From contig NZ_CAKUOF010000009.1 in NCBI RefSeq assembly GCF_934668725.1, positions 1-64,000 of the forward strand: 64,000 bases of DNA, read 5' to 3'. The stretch comes from an uncultured Dysgonomonas sp. (GTDB lineage Bacteria > Bacteroidota > Bacteroidia > Bacteroidales > Dysgonomonadaceae). Within the stretch, counting starts at the first letter, position 1. Each line of letters opens with the position of its first letter. Under the pieces are notes generated by a model that was not told the DNA's origin, searched no databases, and saw nothing but the letters and a program-made list of their open reading frames with translations. Shown in pieces: positions 16,232-25,433 of this stretch. The position numbers were made by a program, and so were the translations under genes.

Positions 16232-16950
16232 CGGTAAGTAGAGCTTCTACAGCTTGGTTAGCCGATTTTAAATAAGACAATAAGTAGTTTCCTACTGTTG
16301 AATAATCTTGAATTGTTGATGTGAAAAATACTGATTTCATGTCTTAATACTATTAGTGATAAACCTTTAAAACGATGTCTTAAAATTCTTTCACAAAAGA
16401 AGCTAACATATACTAAATGCGAAATACCATATATGTGGTATATTTGATTGGGATTATCTATGGTGCCTTAAATGTTATAGATGTATATTTTTATCATACA
16501 GTATTTTTCTTTTTTGAATAATATATGTTTTAGAGCTTGTGTGTCTCTCAAACTTCAATTTTTTTATGCTGAATTAATTCTCATCAATAAAAATATTTAG
16601 GTATATTTGAAGTAATGAAATAAAGAAGCTTGGATTATATTTTGAGTGTTATTTTTAATTATTCTATAATACCGGTATTTATGTCTGTTTGTATAGATTT
16701 TCTTTATTTTATTATTGTTTACACAACTATTTTGTGTTGTTCATCTGACTATTTAGAGCTCTACTCATCTTTGTTATAGAATAATTTATTTAGAGATATA
16801 GATTGCTATAATATGTATTCTTTTGTAATCTTCTATTTACCATATTTATCTTTCTTTGCCAATTTGAGCCTTTGAATAATGGATTAAAATAAATAAGTGT
16901 TTTTAATTACGTAGCTTATAACTATTTTTGCTTATAAATAATTAATGCAC
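16232..16950. other. Long AT-rich intergenic region
   Basis: These 700 bp separate the minus-strand binding-protein operon from plus-strand aroE. I see no gene. It contains the two GTAG/CTAC inverted repeats near 16238-16296, a near-palindrome ATACCA/TGGTAT with a 6-base centre near 16430, and a -7 box for aroE (16923-16930). No exact TAnnTTTG was found for the minus-strand operon, so that promoter may need an activator. Confidence 0.6.
16923..16930 (+). promoter_or_regulatory. -7 box of aroE
   Basis: TATTTTTG matches TAnnTTTG, 21 bp before the chosen ATG. At the -33 position there is only TTTT, so the match is partial. Confidence 0.45.
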
Positions 16951-17700
16951 ATGGAAAAATACGGACTTATCGGTTATCCTCTCAAACACTCGTTTTCTTA
17001 TAAATTTTTCGGCGAAAAATTTGAAAGAGAAAACATTGAGGCCGAATATAATAACTACGAAATTGCAGATATAAATAATCTACCTTTTATTATAAACTCT
17101 GATCCAAATATTAAAGGGCTTAATGTTACGATTCCATATAAAGAGCAAGTGCTTCGCTTTTTAGATGAATTGGATGAAACCGCAAAGGCTATTGGAGCCG
17201 TTAATGTTATTAAAATAATACGAAAGGAAGGTAATAAAATAATATTGAAAGGCTATAATTCGGATTTGATCGGATTCCAAAACTCAATACAGCCAATGAT
17301 TGATCCCCAGCTTCATCGAAAAGCTCTGATATTAGGAACAGGAGGCGCATCAAAAGCCGTTGAATATGGTTTGAAAAAATTGGGTTTGGAGACTAAATAT
17401 GTTTCACGCAGTCCCGCTGAGGGAGTTTTTACATATAAAGATCTTACTCCTGAAATATTATCAGAATACAAAGTAATAGTAAATGCATCGCCTGTAGGAA
17501 CATTTCCGAATGTAGATGAATGTCCGGATATTCCCTATGAGTATCTTACTGACTCTCATCTGTTGTATGATTTGGTGTATAACCCTCCGGTAACGAAATT
17601 TTTGGAGTTAGGAAAAAAGCGGGGGGCAAAAATAAAAAATGGAGGTGAGATGCTCCAATTACAGGCTATTGCTGCATGGGATATCTGGAATCAGATATAA
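16951..17700 (+). CDS. aroE: Shikimate dehydrogenase
   Basis: It reduces 3-dehydroshikimate to shikimate with NADPH in aromatic amino acid synthesis. The 249-residue length is usual for Bacteroidetes AroE. Visible motifs are GYPLKHSFS near the start (shikimate site), NVTIPYKE with the catalytic Lys, the Rossmann loop GTGGASKAV, NASPVGTFPN, the YDLVYNPP-x-TKFL region, and NGGEMLQLQA at the end. An ATG two codons upstream (16945) is the alternative start. The DUF389 gene follows 27 bp later on the same strand. Confidence 0.95.
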   Translation: MEKYGLIGYPLKHSFSYKFFGEKFERENIEAEYNNYEIADINNLPFIINSDPNIKGLNVTIPYKEQVLRFLDELDETAKAIGAVNVIKIIRKEGNKIILKGYNSDLIGFQNSIQPMIDPQLHRKALILGTGGASKAVEYGLKKLGLETKYVSRSPAEGVFTYKDLTPEILSEYKVIVNASPVGTFPNVDECPDIPYEYLTDSHLLYDLVYNPPVTKFLELGKKRGAKIKNGGEMLQLQAIAAWDIWNQI

Positions 17701-17727
17701 TATAACTAACACTTAATTTGGAAGAAT

Positions 17728-19065
17728 ATGATTCGCAAGCTATTAAAGTATATAAACTTGCAAGGTGAAATCGAAGATTTTGAGGAGATTCACCAGAGCA
17801 TCGAGAAGGGAATTATTTTTAAAGGAACAAACCTGTGGATTTTAGTTTTTGCTATTATTATTGCTTCGGTAGGATTAAATACAAATTCTACTGCCGTAAT
17901 TATAGGAGCAATGCTTATCTCCCCTTTAATGGGACCCATAAATGGAATGGGCTATAGTATTGCTATTAATGATTATATACTTTTCAAGCGTTCCATAAAG
18001 AATTTTACATTTGCAGTAGGAGCAAGTTTGGTCGCTTCAACATTGTATTTTATAGTTAGCCCTGTTTCAAATGCCCAGTCCGAGTTATTGGCTCGTACCA
18101 GCCCGACGATCTATGATGTGTTGATTGCTTTATTTGGTGGGTTTGCCGGAATTATTGCCATCAGTAGCAAAAATAAAGGTAATGTTATTCCCGGAGTAGC
18201 AATTGCAACTGCCTTAATGCCTCCTCTTTGTACAGCAGGCTATGGTTTGGCAACAGGTCAGTTTGTATTCTTCTTTGGAGCTTTTTATCTTTTCACGATT
18301 AATACGGTATGTATTGCCTTAGCTTCAACTGCTGTGGCGCAAATTTTGAAATTCCCGATACGTAGTAATATAGAGGATGCCAGAAAGAAAAGAATTAATC
18401 AAATAATATCCGTAATCCTTACTATTACAATTCTTCCAAGTATATATCTTGGATATAAACTGGTTCAAAACGAAAAGTTTACTATTAATGCCGGAAAGTA
18501 TGTCAAAAGTATAAGTATCTATAAGGGAAACTATCTGTTGAAAGATGAGGTCAATGCCGATAAGAAACAAATTCGGTTAGTATATGGAGGTACATCATTC
18601 AGTGAGGAAGATAGAAAAGATATTATCCGTAGAGCTGCCGATTTCCAGATAGATACTGCTGATGTTAAAATAGAGCAAGGTATTACCTTTGAAACCGGTC
18701 AAAGGGATAAAAGCATTTCGCAGGAAAATAGCTTGAGGCAAGAAATAAACAGACTAAACATACAATTGAAAGAAAATGAGCAAAAAAACGATAGTATAAA
18801 AAGCCGTTTTTTGATTGGCATGCAACTTCTCACCGAAATTTCTCCTTTATATCCTCAAATTGAATCATGCAATTATTCTGAGGGTATCACTTATTCACGA
18901 GATACAATAGATAATCGATTAAAAACAAGTGTTGTTATATTTACGACGAAAAAGAAACAGCCTCTCAATCTTAAAGAAAAAAATCAAATTAAGGAATGGT
19001 TACAAAAGCGCTTGAATACTACTTTGGTTATGTTGTTTTTTCAGGAGAACGATAAGGTTAGATAA
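17728..19065 (+). CDS. DUF389 (TIGR00341-like) membrane protein
   Basis: This 445-residue protein has an N-terminal membrane domain of about six segments (residues 35-240) carrying the family's conserved stretch NTNSTAVIIGAMLISPLMGP and later GVAIATALMPPLCTAGYGLA. The C-terminal half is soluble, with a coiled-coil segment (about 325-350, RQEINRLNIQLKENEQ) and a final domain unlike classical DUF389 proteins. The function is not known; some authors see a transport-like fold. It is probably co-transcribed with aroE and followed by a strong terminator. Confidence 0.88.
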   Translation: MIRKLLKYINLQGEIEDFEEIHQSIEKGIIFKGTNLWILVFAIIIASVGLNTNSTAVIIGAMLISPLMGPINGMGYSIAINDYILFKRSIKNFTFAVGASLVASTLYFIVSPVSNAQSELLARTSPTIYDVLIALFGGFAGIIAISSKNKGNVIPGVAIATALMPPLCTAGYGLATGQFVFFFGAFYLFTINTVCIALASTAVAQILKFPIRSNIEDARKKRINQIISVILTITILPSIYLGYKLVQNEKFTINAGKYVKSISIYKGNYLLKDEVNADKKQIRLVYGGTSFSEEDRKDIIRRAADFQIDTADVKIEQGITFETGQRDKSISQENSLRQEINRLNIQLKENEQKNDSIKSRFLIGMQLLTEISPLYPQIESCNYSEGITYSRDTIDNRLKTSVVIFTTKKKQPLNLKEKNQIKEWLQKRLNTTLVMLFFQENDKVR

Positions 19066-19066
19066 A

Positions 19067-19097
19067 AAACGATCAGAAGTAATACTTCTGATCGTTT
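19067..19097. terminator. Bidirectional terminator, 14 bp stem
   Basis: AAACGATCAGAAGT pairs perfectly with ACTTCTGATCGTTT around a 3-base loop. It lies between convergent genes, directly after the DUF389 stop. Confidence 0.88.
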
Positions 19098-19126
19098 CTC
19101 TTTTTACCCATAAAAACCAATAACCA

Positions 19127-20356
19127 TTATTTTTCAGCAAGCAATTCATTTACCAGTTTATTAAAATCGGTTTTGAATTCGTCATAAAATAATCCTGTTG
19201 CGGGTCCGTTAAACCCTGTATGAATTTTTCTCACTACACCTTTCTTATCGATAAATATAGTTGTAGGGTAGCTTTTTAAGCCACCATCAAGAGCAGATAA
19301 TACTTCTTCGGAATCACTGATTTTTCCTCCGACAAGTATATCATATGTAATATCATATTTCTTTACCAGATTCGATAATACCTTTTGTATATACTCTGGG
19401 TCGTCTTTACGTTCAAAAGCAAGTCCTACAATTTCGACCCCTCTATCTTTATTTTCTTTGTACCAAGGGGCTAAAAACTCTGCCTCGTCTAAACAGTTGG
19501 GGCACCAGCTTCCTAAAATAGAAACAATAACTACTTTGTCTTTGAATTTAGGATCAGTCAATGAGACCTCGTTACCTTTTAGATCACGTAGTTTCAAGTC
19601 AATAGAGTTATACCCTTTTTTCAATTGAGTAAGTCCATAAGGATCAGCTAGGCGAGCATTCGGGTTTCGTGTTCCTTTTATCTTTTGGCTACCTCTGGCT
19701 GTAATAAATTCACCTTCAAAATTATCTTTATCTGTAAATTTACCTTGGATAAGGTAGGGGCTTAGTCCGGCAAATGCAGATAGTCTGAACCCGTTTTTAT
19801 CAGAAACTCCTTCCAGATAACGGAAGTCGCCCGAATTTGTTAGAATAGAACCTGTAAGTATACCATCTTTTTGACTAAATATGCCTACGTTATTTTTAGT
19901 CTCAGAGTCAGTAATAAACTGTATATCCCATTTACCATCTAAGGAATCGGCTGAGGTACCTTCTGTTACGAATCGGGGAGTAGCTCCATATACAGCTTTA
20001 AATTCCAATCCTTTATCTTCTTCGGAGAATAATCTTCTGAAAATACCAGAAATAGTATCCCCTTTTATTACTCCTTTAAGCTCTGTGTCATATGCTTTTA
20101 TAGGAATAAAGACACTGTCTCCTTTATATGTTAGACCTTCCAATGGCACTCGCTCGGCTCCGTTTATCAGAGTTATAACTGTCGAACTGTCGGAGCTGCC
20201 TTTTTCTACTTCGAATGAAAATGGAATACTGCCATCTTTGGCGTTAAATTCGGCATGCCATTTTCCATCTTTTAATTGGGGGCTTTCTTGTTTGTCATTT
20301 TTGCAAGAAGCTAATGCTAGCACTGTAGATAGTCCTGCTATTAAATATTTTTTCAT
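19127..20356 (-). CDS. TlpA-like thioredoxin-fold lipoprotein, Met-free
   Basis: This is a 409-residue envelope disulfide oxidoreductase. The lipoprotein signal peptide ends ALASC (Cys18). Residues 25-225 form a beta-rich N-terminal region resembling two lipocalin-like halves (DGKWHAEF and DGKWDIQF are repeats of each other). The C-terminal 160 residues are an AhpC/TSA-Redoxin domain with the active site SWCPNC near residue 285 and the cis-Pro segment SYPTTIFID. Odd feature: no Met follows the initiator, and the only Cys are the lipobox and the active-site pair. It has its own -7 box and a structured leader. It likely reduces or transfers electrons to periplasmic partners; the link to sulfur limitation is inference. 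Confidence 0.92.
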   Translation of the reverse strand: MKKYLIAGLSTVLALASCKNDKQESPQLKDGKWHAEFNAKDGSIPFSFEVEKGSSDSSTVITLINGAERVPLEGLTYKGDSVFIPIKAYDTELKGVIKGDTISGIFRRLFSEEDKGLEFKAVYGATPRFVTEGTSADSLDGKWDIQFITDSETKNNVGIFSQKDGILTGSILTNSGDFRYLEGVSDKNGFRLSAFAGLSPYLIQGKFTDKDNFEGEFITARGSQKIKGTRNPNARLADPYGLTQLKKGYNSIDLKLRDLKGNEVSLTDPKFKDKVVIVSILGSWCPNCLDEAEFLAPWYKENKDRGVEIVGLAFERKDDPEYIQKVLSNLVKKYDITYDILVGGKISDSEEVLSALDGGLKSYPTTIFIDKKGVVRKIHTGFNGPATGLFYDEFKTDFNKLVNELLAEK

Positions 20357-20470
20357 TGTTATTTGTTTTAGGTCTGTGACCTATTTATTACTAAAGCAAG
20401 CTATAGTTGGTAAATGATTCTGAATTAATTGCTTGCTGTGATTTTGCGTATTATTTAGAATACAAAGTTA
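20357..20470 (-). promoter_or_regulatory. Promoter and structured leader of the TlpA-like gene
   Basis: TAACTTTG (20470-20463, minus strand) is a -7 box. The roughly 100-base leader can form AGCAAGC/GCTTGCT (20395-20401 with 20431-20437) and TAGGTC/GACCTA (20369-20383), the latter 13 bases upstream of the ATG. I see no leader peptide. Confidence 0.45.
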
Positions 20471-20517
20471 TAATTGTCTTTTGTAAAATGAAATCCCATA
20501 AGTATGGTATTTACAGA

Positions 20518-20550
20518 AAAAGCAGTCCATAATTCAATTGGACTGCTTTT
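20518..20550 (-). terminator. Terminator of nagB
   Basis: AAAAGCAGTCCA pairs with TGGACTGCTTTT around a 9-base loop, 20 bp past the nagB stop, and gives a T-run on the minus strand. Confidence 0.82.
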
Positions 20551-20570
20551 ATATATAAAGTTTTATAGCC

Positions 20571-21383
20571 TTATTTCAGTAATGAATCAGGATTTAGGTT
20601 TTCTCCCTCTATATCCTTGAAATATCTGTATGTTCCAACTTTAAGTTCTTCTGTTGCAGCTTCATCACAGACGATGATCGCTTTTTCGTGAAGTTGTAGT
20701 GCTGTAATAGTCCACATTTGGTTTATTGATCCTTCAACAGCCTGAGCTAATGCTCTTGCTTTATTATGACCATTTACCATAATCAATACTTCTTTGGCAT
20801 CCAATATTGTACCAACACCTACAGTTACGGATGTTTTAGGAACTTTGTTGATGTCGTTGTCGAAAAATCTTGAATTAGCAATAATTGTATCCTTTGTTAA
20901 TGTTTTTACACGTGTTCTGGATGCCAATGATGATCCGGGTTCGTTGAAGGCAATATGTCCATCGGGTCCGATTCCTCCCAGGAATAGATCTACTCCTCCT
21001 ACTGATTTCATCTTTGCTTCGTATGCTGCACATTCTTTGTCAAGATCGGCCGCATTTCCGTTCAGGATATTTACATTTTCTTTCTTGATATTTACATGGT
21101 TGAAAAAGTTATCCCACATAAATGTATAATAACTTTGTGGGTGATCTTGTGGTAATCCAACATATTCATCCATATTAAAAGTGATGATGTTCTCGAATGA
21201 AACAACACCCCTCTTATTTAATTCGATAAGGCTTTTATACATTCCGAGTGGAGATGATCCTGTAGGTAAGCCTAGAACAAAAGGTTTTTCTACCGTTGGT
21301 TTAGCTTCATTGATTTTTGCCGCGACATAATTTGCAGCCCATTGTGACAGGTTATTAAAATCTGCCTGAATAATTAATCTCAT
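20571..21383 (-). CDS. nagB: Glucosamine-6-phosphate deaminase
   Basis: It converts glucosamine-6-phosphate to fructose-6-phosphate and ammonia in amino-sugar catabolism. At 270 residues it has the usual length. The active-site motifs are intact: GLPTGSSPLGMY near residue 40, FNMDEYVGLP with the catalytic Asp, and GGIGPDGHIAFNEPGSS with Asp, His and Glu. It is followed by its own terminator and preceded by a NagB-like/PIG-L fusion gene with a separate terminator, so the two are neighbours in function but not one transcript. Confidence 0.97.
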   Translation of the reverse strand: MRLIIQADFNNLSQWAANYVAAKINEAKPTVEKPFVLGLPTGSSPLGMYKSLIELNKRGVVSFENIITFNMDEYVGLPQDHPQSYYTFMWDNFFNHVNIKKENVNILNGNAADLDKECAAYEAKMKSVGGVDLFLGGIGPDGHIAFNEPGSSLASRTRVKTLTKDTIIANSRFFDNDINKVPKTSVTVGVGTILDAKEVLIMVNGHNKARALAQAVEGSINQMWTITALQLHEKAIIVCDEAATEELKVGTYRYFKDIEGENLNPDSLLK

Positions 21384-21469
21384 GCTGTATAGTGTTTATG
21401 GTTATTCATATTTAAGATCTCAGATCTTTTCTTGGATGGTTTACTAATGGGGTATGGATCGTTAATTAT

Positions 21470-21506
21470 AAAGAAAGATAGACTTTATTCGAGCCTATCT
21501 TTCTTT
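21470..21506 (-). terminator. Terminator of the NagB-like/PIG-L gene
   Basis: AAAGAAAGATAG pairs with CTATCTTTCTTT around a 13-base loop, 16 bp after the stop codon. Confidence 0.8.
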
Positions 21507-21522
21507 TATTATTATTTAGGGC

Positions 21523-23511
21523 TTAAAGAGGCTTGTATTCAACAAAGGCTTCGATAGCTTCATATGAAGCTAACCCTAGTCTGCGATATAATTCGGCAGT
21601 AGCATGGTTTCTATCTTCAGAACGTTGCCAGAATAGGCGCTCGTCATTACCTAAGAATGGAGCACTTTCCATCTGGGATTGATGCTTAAGAATTGATAAA
21701 CGTTTAGAACGTAATTCTTCGGGAGAGATAGGAACCGCCATTTCTATGAAATCAATTTCCCATTCAGCCCAAGCTCCACGGTACATCCAGAAGCGGCAAT
21801 CTTTAAGCCATTCTGTTTTTTCGTTTTTTAATTCATCTACCGCAGCAAGAATTGCATCCAGACATACTTTATGTGTTCCGTGAGGATCGGCTAGATCTCC
21901 GGCAACAAATACTTGGTGAGGTTTTATTTCTTGTAAATATTCTTTTACGATCTTTACATCTGCTTCTGATATTGGATTCTTCTTAACTTTTCCTGTTTCG
22001 TAGAAAGGGAGATCCAGGAATTTTATTTTTGAATCTTTTATTCCTACAAAACGACATCCGGCAGTAGCTTCTTCACGACGAATACGTCCTTTCATGAATA
22101 ATACATCTGCGGTATCTTCATCTCCTGCTTTCTTTTCTTTCATTAAGAAGTTGAGAACCTTTGCTAATTCGTCTTTCAGAATAGTGTCTTCCGGACTGTA
22201 TTTGGCACGTACGTTCTCCATTAGAGATGCATAGCGAATTACTTCTTCATCACCTACGGCAATATTACCAGATGTCTGATATGCAACATGTACATCATGC
22301 TTCTGATTCACTAAACGTTGGAAAGTTCCTCCCATTGAGATAACATCATCATCGGGGTGTGGACTGAATATGATTACACGTTTTGGGTATGGGGTTGCTC
22401 TTTCGGGACGGTTGGTGTCATCCGCGTTTGGCTTTCCTCCCGGCCAACCGGTAATAGTGTGTTGCAGATCGTTAAATACTTTGATATTAACGTTGTATGC
22501 TGAGCCATATAATGCCAAAAGTTCTCCGAGACTGTTGTCTTGATAATCTTTATTTGTTAATTTAAGAATTGGTTTGTCTACCTCGAAGCATAACCAGACT
22601 ATAGCACGGCGGATCAGTTGATTTGTCCAATCACAGCTGGTTACTAACCAAGGTTTACTTATTCTTGTTAGATCGTATGCTGAGTTGAGATCTGTAAATA
22701 TCTTTACATTAGGGTGGTTTTGCAACCAAGAGGCAGGTATTGCATCACTTTTTTTACCCTCTACAACATCTTTTACACTATGAGCTTTATCCTCTCCCCA
22801 AGCGATTAGGGTGATTTTTTTAGCTTTTAGCATAGTAGATATACCCATAGTAATAGCACTTTCAGGGACTTTATCTAGAGACCCGAATGTGTTGGTTGCT
22901 TCTTTACGTGACTGATTGTCAAGAAGGATAATACGGGTTTGAGAGTGGATGTTTGAACCGGGAATGTTTACTCCGATGTTTCCTCCTCTACCTAGTCCAA
23001 GTAATAGGTGATCTATTCCTCCATAACTTTCGATCTTATCTTCATAAGATTTGCAGTGCGAAAAGATTTGGTCTTTAGCTATTTCTCCATCAGGTGAAAA
23101 AACTTTAGTCCAATCTATATCTACATGATCTAGAAGCAGATCTTTTAATAATTGTAGGTTGCTATCTGAGCCTTTTGGGAGAGGGTAGTATTCATATACA
23201 CTAAAGATTACCACATTACGGAAGCTTAATTTTTCTTCTTTGTGTAACCTTACCAGTTCCTGATAGATGGTTTGTGGTGAATGTCCTCCCGGAAGAGCCA
23301 ATACATAGTATTCATTGGCATCTTGTTTTCTTCTTATTTCTTCGCCAATCTTTCTGGCAATGTAATTTGATGCTGCTTTTGACGACTCGTATATTTGAGT
23401 GTCAATTTTTTCATAGCGTGTCAATGCGGTTTGCTCAAAAGCATTAGTCGGATGATAATATCTCTGAGGTATCCGCTCTAATGTAATCTGAGAACTTAAA
23501 TCTGTTTTCAT
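21523..23511 (-). CDS. NagB-like domain fused to a PIG-L deacetylase-like domain
   Basis: The protein has 662 residues from the ATG at 23511; an upstream in-frame ATG at 23580 lies before the -7 box and is rejected. Residues 20-290 follow NagB (ALPGGHSPQTIY, LGLGRGGNIGVNIPGSN) but all key residues differ: the NMDEY motif reads SVYEY, and in the DGHIAFNEP motif Asp, His and Glu are replaced by Gly, Asn and Ile. The C-terminal 300 residues are a PIG-L/LmbE domain with the zinc motif SPHPDDD and HGTHK. The deacetylase half therefore looks active while the deaminase half looks like a binding or regulatory domain. Database entries often call such Bacteroidetes proteins glucosamine-6-phosphate deaminase, which the sequence does not support. 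Confidence 0.9.
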   Translation of the reverse strand: MKTDLSSQITLERIPQRYYHPTNAFEQTALTRYEKIDTQIYESSKAASNYIARKIGEEIRRKQDANEYYVLALPGGHSPQTIYQELVRLHKEEKLSFRNVVIFSVYEYYPLPKGSDSNLQLLKDLLLDHVDIDWTKVFSPDGEIAKDQIFSHCKSYEDKIESYGGIDHLLLGLGRGGNIGVNIPGSNIHSQTRIILLDNQSRKEATNTFGSLDKVPESAITMGISTMLKAKKITLIAWGEDKAHSVKDVVEGKKSDAIPASWLQNHPNVKIFTDLNSAYDLTRISKPWLVTSCDWTNQLIRRAIVWLCFEVDKPILKLTNKDYQDNSLGELLALYGSAYNVNIKVFNDLQHTITGWPGGKPNADDTNRPERATPYPKRVIIFSPHPDDDVISMGGTFQRLVNQKHDVHVAYQTSGNIAVGDEEVIRYASLMENVRAKYSPEDTILKDELAKVLNFLMKEKKAGDEDTADVLFMKGRIRREEATAGCRFVGIKDSKIKFLDLPFYETGKVKKNPISEADVKIVKEYLQEIKPHQVFVAGDLADPHGTHKVCLDAILAAVDELKNEKTEWLKDCRFWMYRGAWAEWEIDFIEMAVPISPEELRSKRLSILKHQSQMESAPFLGNDERLFWQRSEDRNHATAELYRRLGLASYEAIEAFVEYKPL

Positions 23512-23555
23512 ATCTTCTTTTATTACGGTTTTATTTAAGACTGAACCATGATTAA

Positions 23556-23563
23556 CAAAGATA
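23556..23563 (-). promoter_or_regulatory. -7 box of the NagB-like/PIG-L gene
   Basis: TATCTTTG on the minus strand is an exact TAnnTTTG. It lies 44 bp upstream of the ATG at 23511 and inside the longer possible frame, which decides for the shorter protein. Confidence 0.55.
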
Positions 23564-23754
23564 GTCATTTTAAAGTTCAAACGATTTGTTCTCTATAAGG
23601 TATTTTTACCTATAGATTAATTTTTTTATAGGGGGGAAACCTTATTTTTTATTTTCTGTAAATGACATCAATTATTTTGTTGAATTACGGTTTTCTTTCT
23701 TTTATTCTATCTGATTGGATGAAAGTATTATGTCCTAACAATATTCTTAAACAA

Positions 23755-23783
23755 GGAGTGCAAAGCCTAACACTTTGCACTCC
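23755..23783 (-). terminator. Stem-loop after the second susD
   Basis: GGAGTGCAAAG pairs perfectly with CTTTGCACTCC around a 7-base loop, 30 bp past the susD stop. The T-run on the minus strand is short, so it may serve termination or mRNA stability. Confidence 0.65.
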
Positions 23784-23813
23784 TATTGAATATCTAGTAG
23801 TAATATAGAGGGG

Positions 23814-25421
23814 TTATTTTACAACGGATGTGCAATAATTACTTCTTTTAGATGCCCACCATATAGGAGAAGATGTTTTGTCTCCATCTTTAAGTTGTGA
23901 TACTCCGCCTTGATAATTTGTATTATTTATCTGAGCTTCGCTCTGAGGATACATAATTCTCGAAATATAATTTGCCGGATTCTGAATATTACCATCTTTA
24001 GGATATGTGCCTGCGGATGCATTGATGTATTCAGGTATATCAAGCGCAGGTAAATTCAATCTGCGTTTATCATTCCACGATTGGTAAGATATGTCAGGAT
24101 AATTGGCAATATATTTTTGCGAGATGATTTTTTCGAGTTTAGTATTACCTGCCCCCATTGCATCATCATAATTAGCCGAAGTTCCCCATCTGTTCTTTGC
24201 GGTCGAAGCTAAATATGTCGAAGCTTTTGCTTCGTCAAGGCCCCATTGTGTAAAAGAAGCCTTAACTCCTTTTTCGTACCAATCTTTAGCAGATCCTCCT
24301 GAAATAAAACCACGCTCAATTCCTTCTGCCATCAAGAAACATACCTCAGGATACAAGAAAATATCTGTTTTTCTGCTGTCATTGGGTATGATCCATACAG
24401 TACTCATTGCTGATGCATTATTTTTCATTTCATTGGTCAATGTTTGCAGACCTGGAGCTAATCCTACCCATGCGTTACCGGGTACATTTGAACCAAAAAG
24501 CCGTGTTCCTCTCGGGTCAAGATTAGCCGGATGGGTTGTAGCTGTTCCATCATAAGGTATACCTCCGATATTAGTAAGTACTTTTTCCATTGATGACATC
24601 AATGATTGTCTGTCACCCCATGATACCTGGTACATATAATATGGGTATTGATTTCCCCAACCTGAAACTCCTGCAATTTGCGCATTATCAGTAGGTGATA
24701 ACAGACCTCCTTCAGCAGTTGCCGCTGCTTGTGCTTGAGTCTTACATAGTACAGGGTCAATTTCTGATAGTTTTATAGCTAAGCGTAAACGTAATGAATT
24801 AGCAAAGCGTTTCCACTTGTTTATATCTCCCCAATAGATATTGTCCTCAGTAGTTAGAAGCTCTTTAGTAGAATCGAATTGTTTTATTGCTTGATCTAAT
24901 TCTGCAAAAAAGAAGTCATACTGATCTTTTAGAGGTTTATATTCTACGTTTCCATCTGAGGGACTGGTCGGGAAAGGTGTTGGTCCAAATAAGTCTGTAG
25001 CTTGCGATTGGATAAAAACACGCCAAATGCGAGCTAAAGCCAGTGAATTGACTTTTTCCGAATCATCCTTGCAGGCGTTGATTACAGCATTTACGCTGGC
25101 AAGCCACGAATAGTAATCAGTCCAATATTTGGTTTGGTAACCGTCATTCTGGGTATAATTACGTGTTGATGTTCCTGCTACGTATTGGGTATAAACATCT
25201 ACGTACAAGGCTTTTATTCGTTGGTGTACATCAGCTCCCCCTAAAGTTGAAGCTTTTCTGAGAGTTGAACCTAGCTCTGTTTTATAGTAGAGCTTCATCC
25301 ACTGCTCTTCGGTCAGATCATTTGGGTTTGTATTTATTGCATCAAATCCATCAGTACAACTGGAGTTGAATAAACAAGCTCCCAGTAATGCTGAAAATAT
25401 AATTTTTTTAGTCTTTTTCAT
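23814..25421 (-). CDS. SusD/RagB-family lipoprotein
   Basis: A 535-residue surface lipoprotein partnering the SusC encoded 12 bp upstream. The signal peptide ends FNSSC (Cys22). SusD-like_2 marks are DAINTNPNDLTEEQW near the start, NKWKRFANSLRLRLAIKLS near residue 205, and the C-terminal QKYIANYPDISYQSWNDKRR. The substrate is unknown; there are no polysaccharide-degrading enzymes or peptidases beside it. The amino-sugar genes nagB and the PIG-L fusion downstream are on the same strand but behind a terminator-like stem, so a link to amino sugars is only a guess. Confidence 0.95.
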   Translation of the reverse strand: MKKTKKIIFSALLGACLFNSSCTDGFDAINTNPNDLTEEQWMKLYYKTELGSTLRKASTLGGADVHQRIKALYVDVYTQYVAGTSTRNYTQNDGYQTKYWTDYYSWLASVNAVINACKDDSEKVNSLALARIWRVFIQSQATDLFGPTPFPTSPSDGNVEYKPLKDQYDFFFAELDQAIKQFDSTKELLTTEDNIYWGDINKWKRFANSLRLRLAIKLSEIDPVLCKTQAQAAATAEGGLLSPTDNAQIAGVSGWGNQYPYYMYQVSWGDRQSLMSSMEKVLTNIGGIPYDGTATTHPANLDPRGTRLFGSNVPGNAWVGLAPGLQTLTNEMKNNASAMSTVWIIPNDSRKTDIFLYPEVCFLMAEGIERGFISGGSAKDWYEKGVKASFTQWGLDEAKASTYLASTAKNRWGTSANYDDAMGAGNTKLEKIISQKYIANYPDISYQSWNDKRRLNLPALDIPEYINASAGTYPKDGNIQNPANYISRIMYPQSEAQINNTNYQGGVSQLKDGDKTSSPIWWASKRSNYCTSVVK

Positions 25422-25433
25422 TTTCTTGAGGGT

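Noticed and set aside
23512..23580. Longer start of the NagB-like/PIG-L gene
   Set aside because: It lies upstream of the -7 box at 23556-23563 and has no conserved residues.
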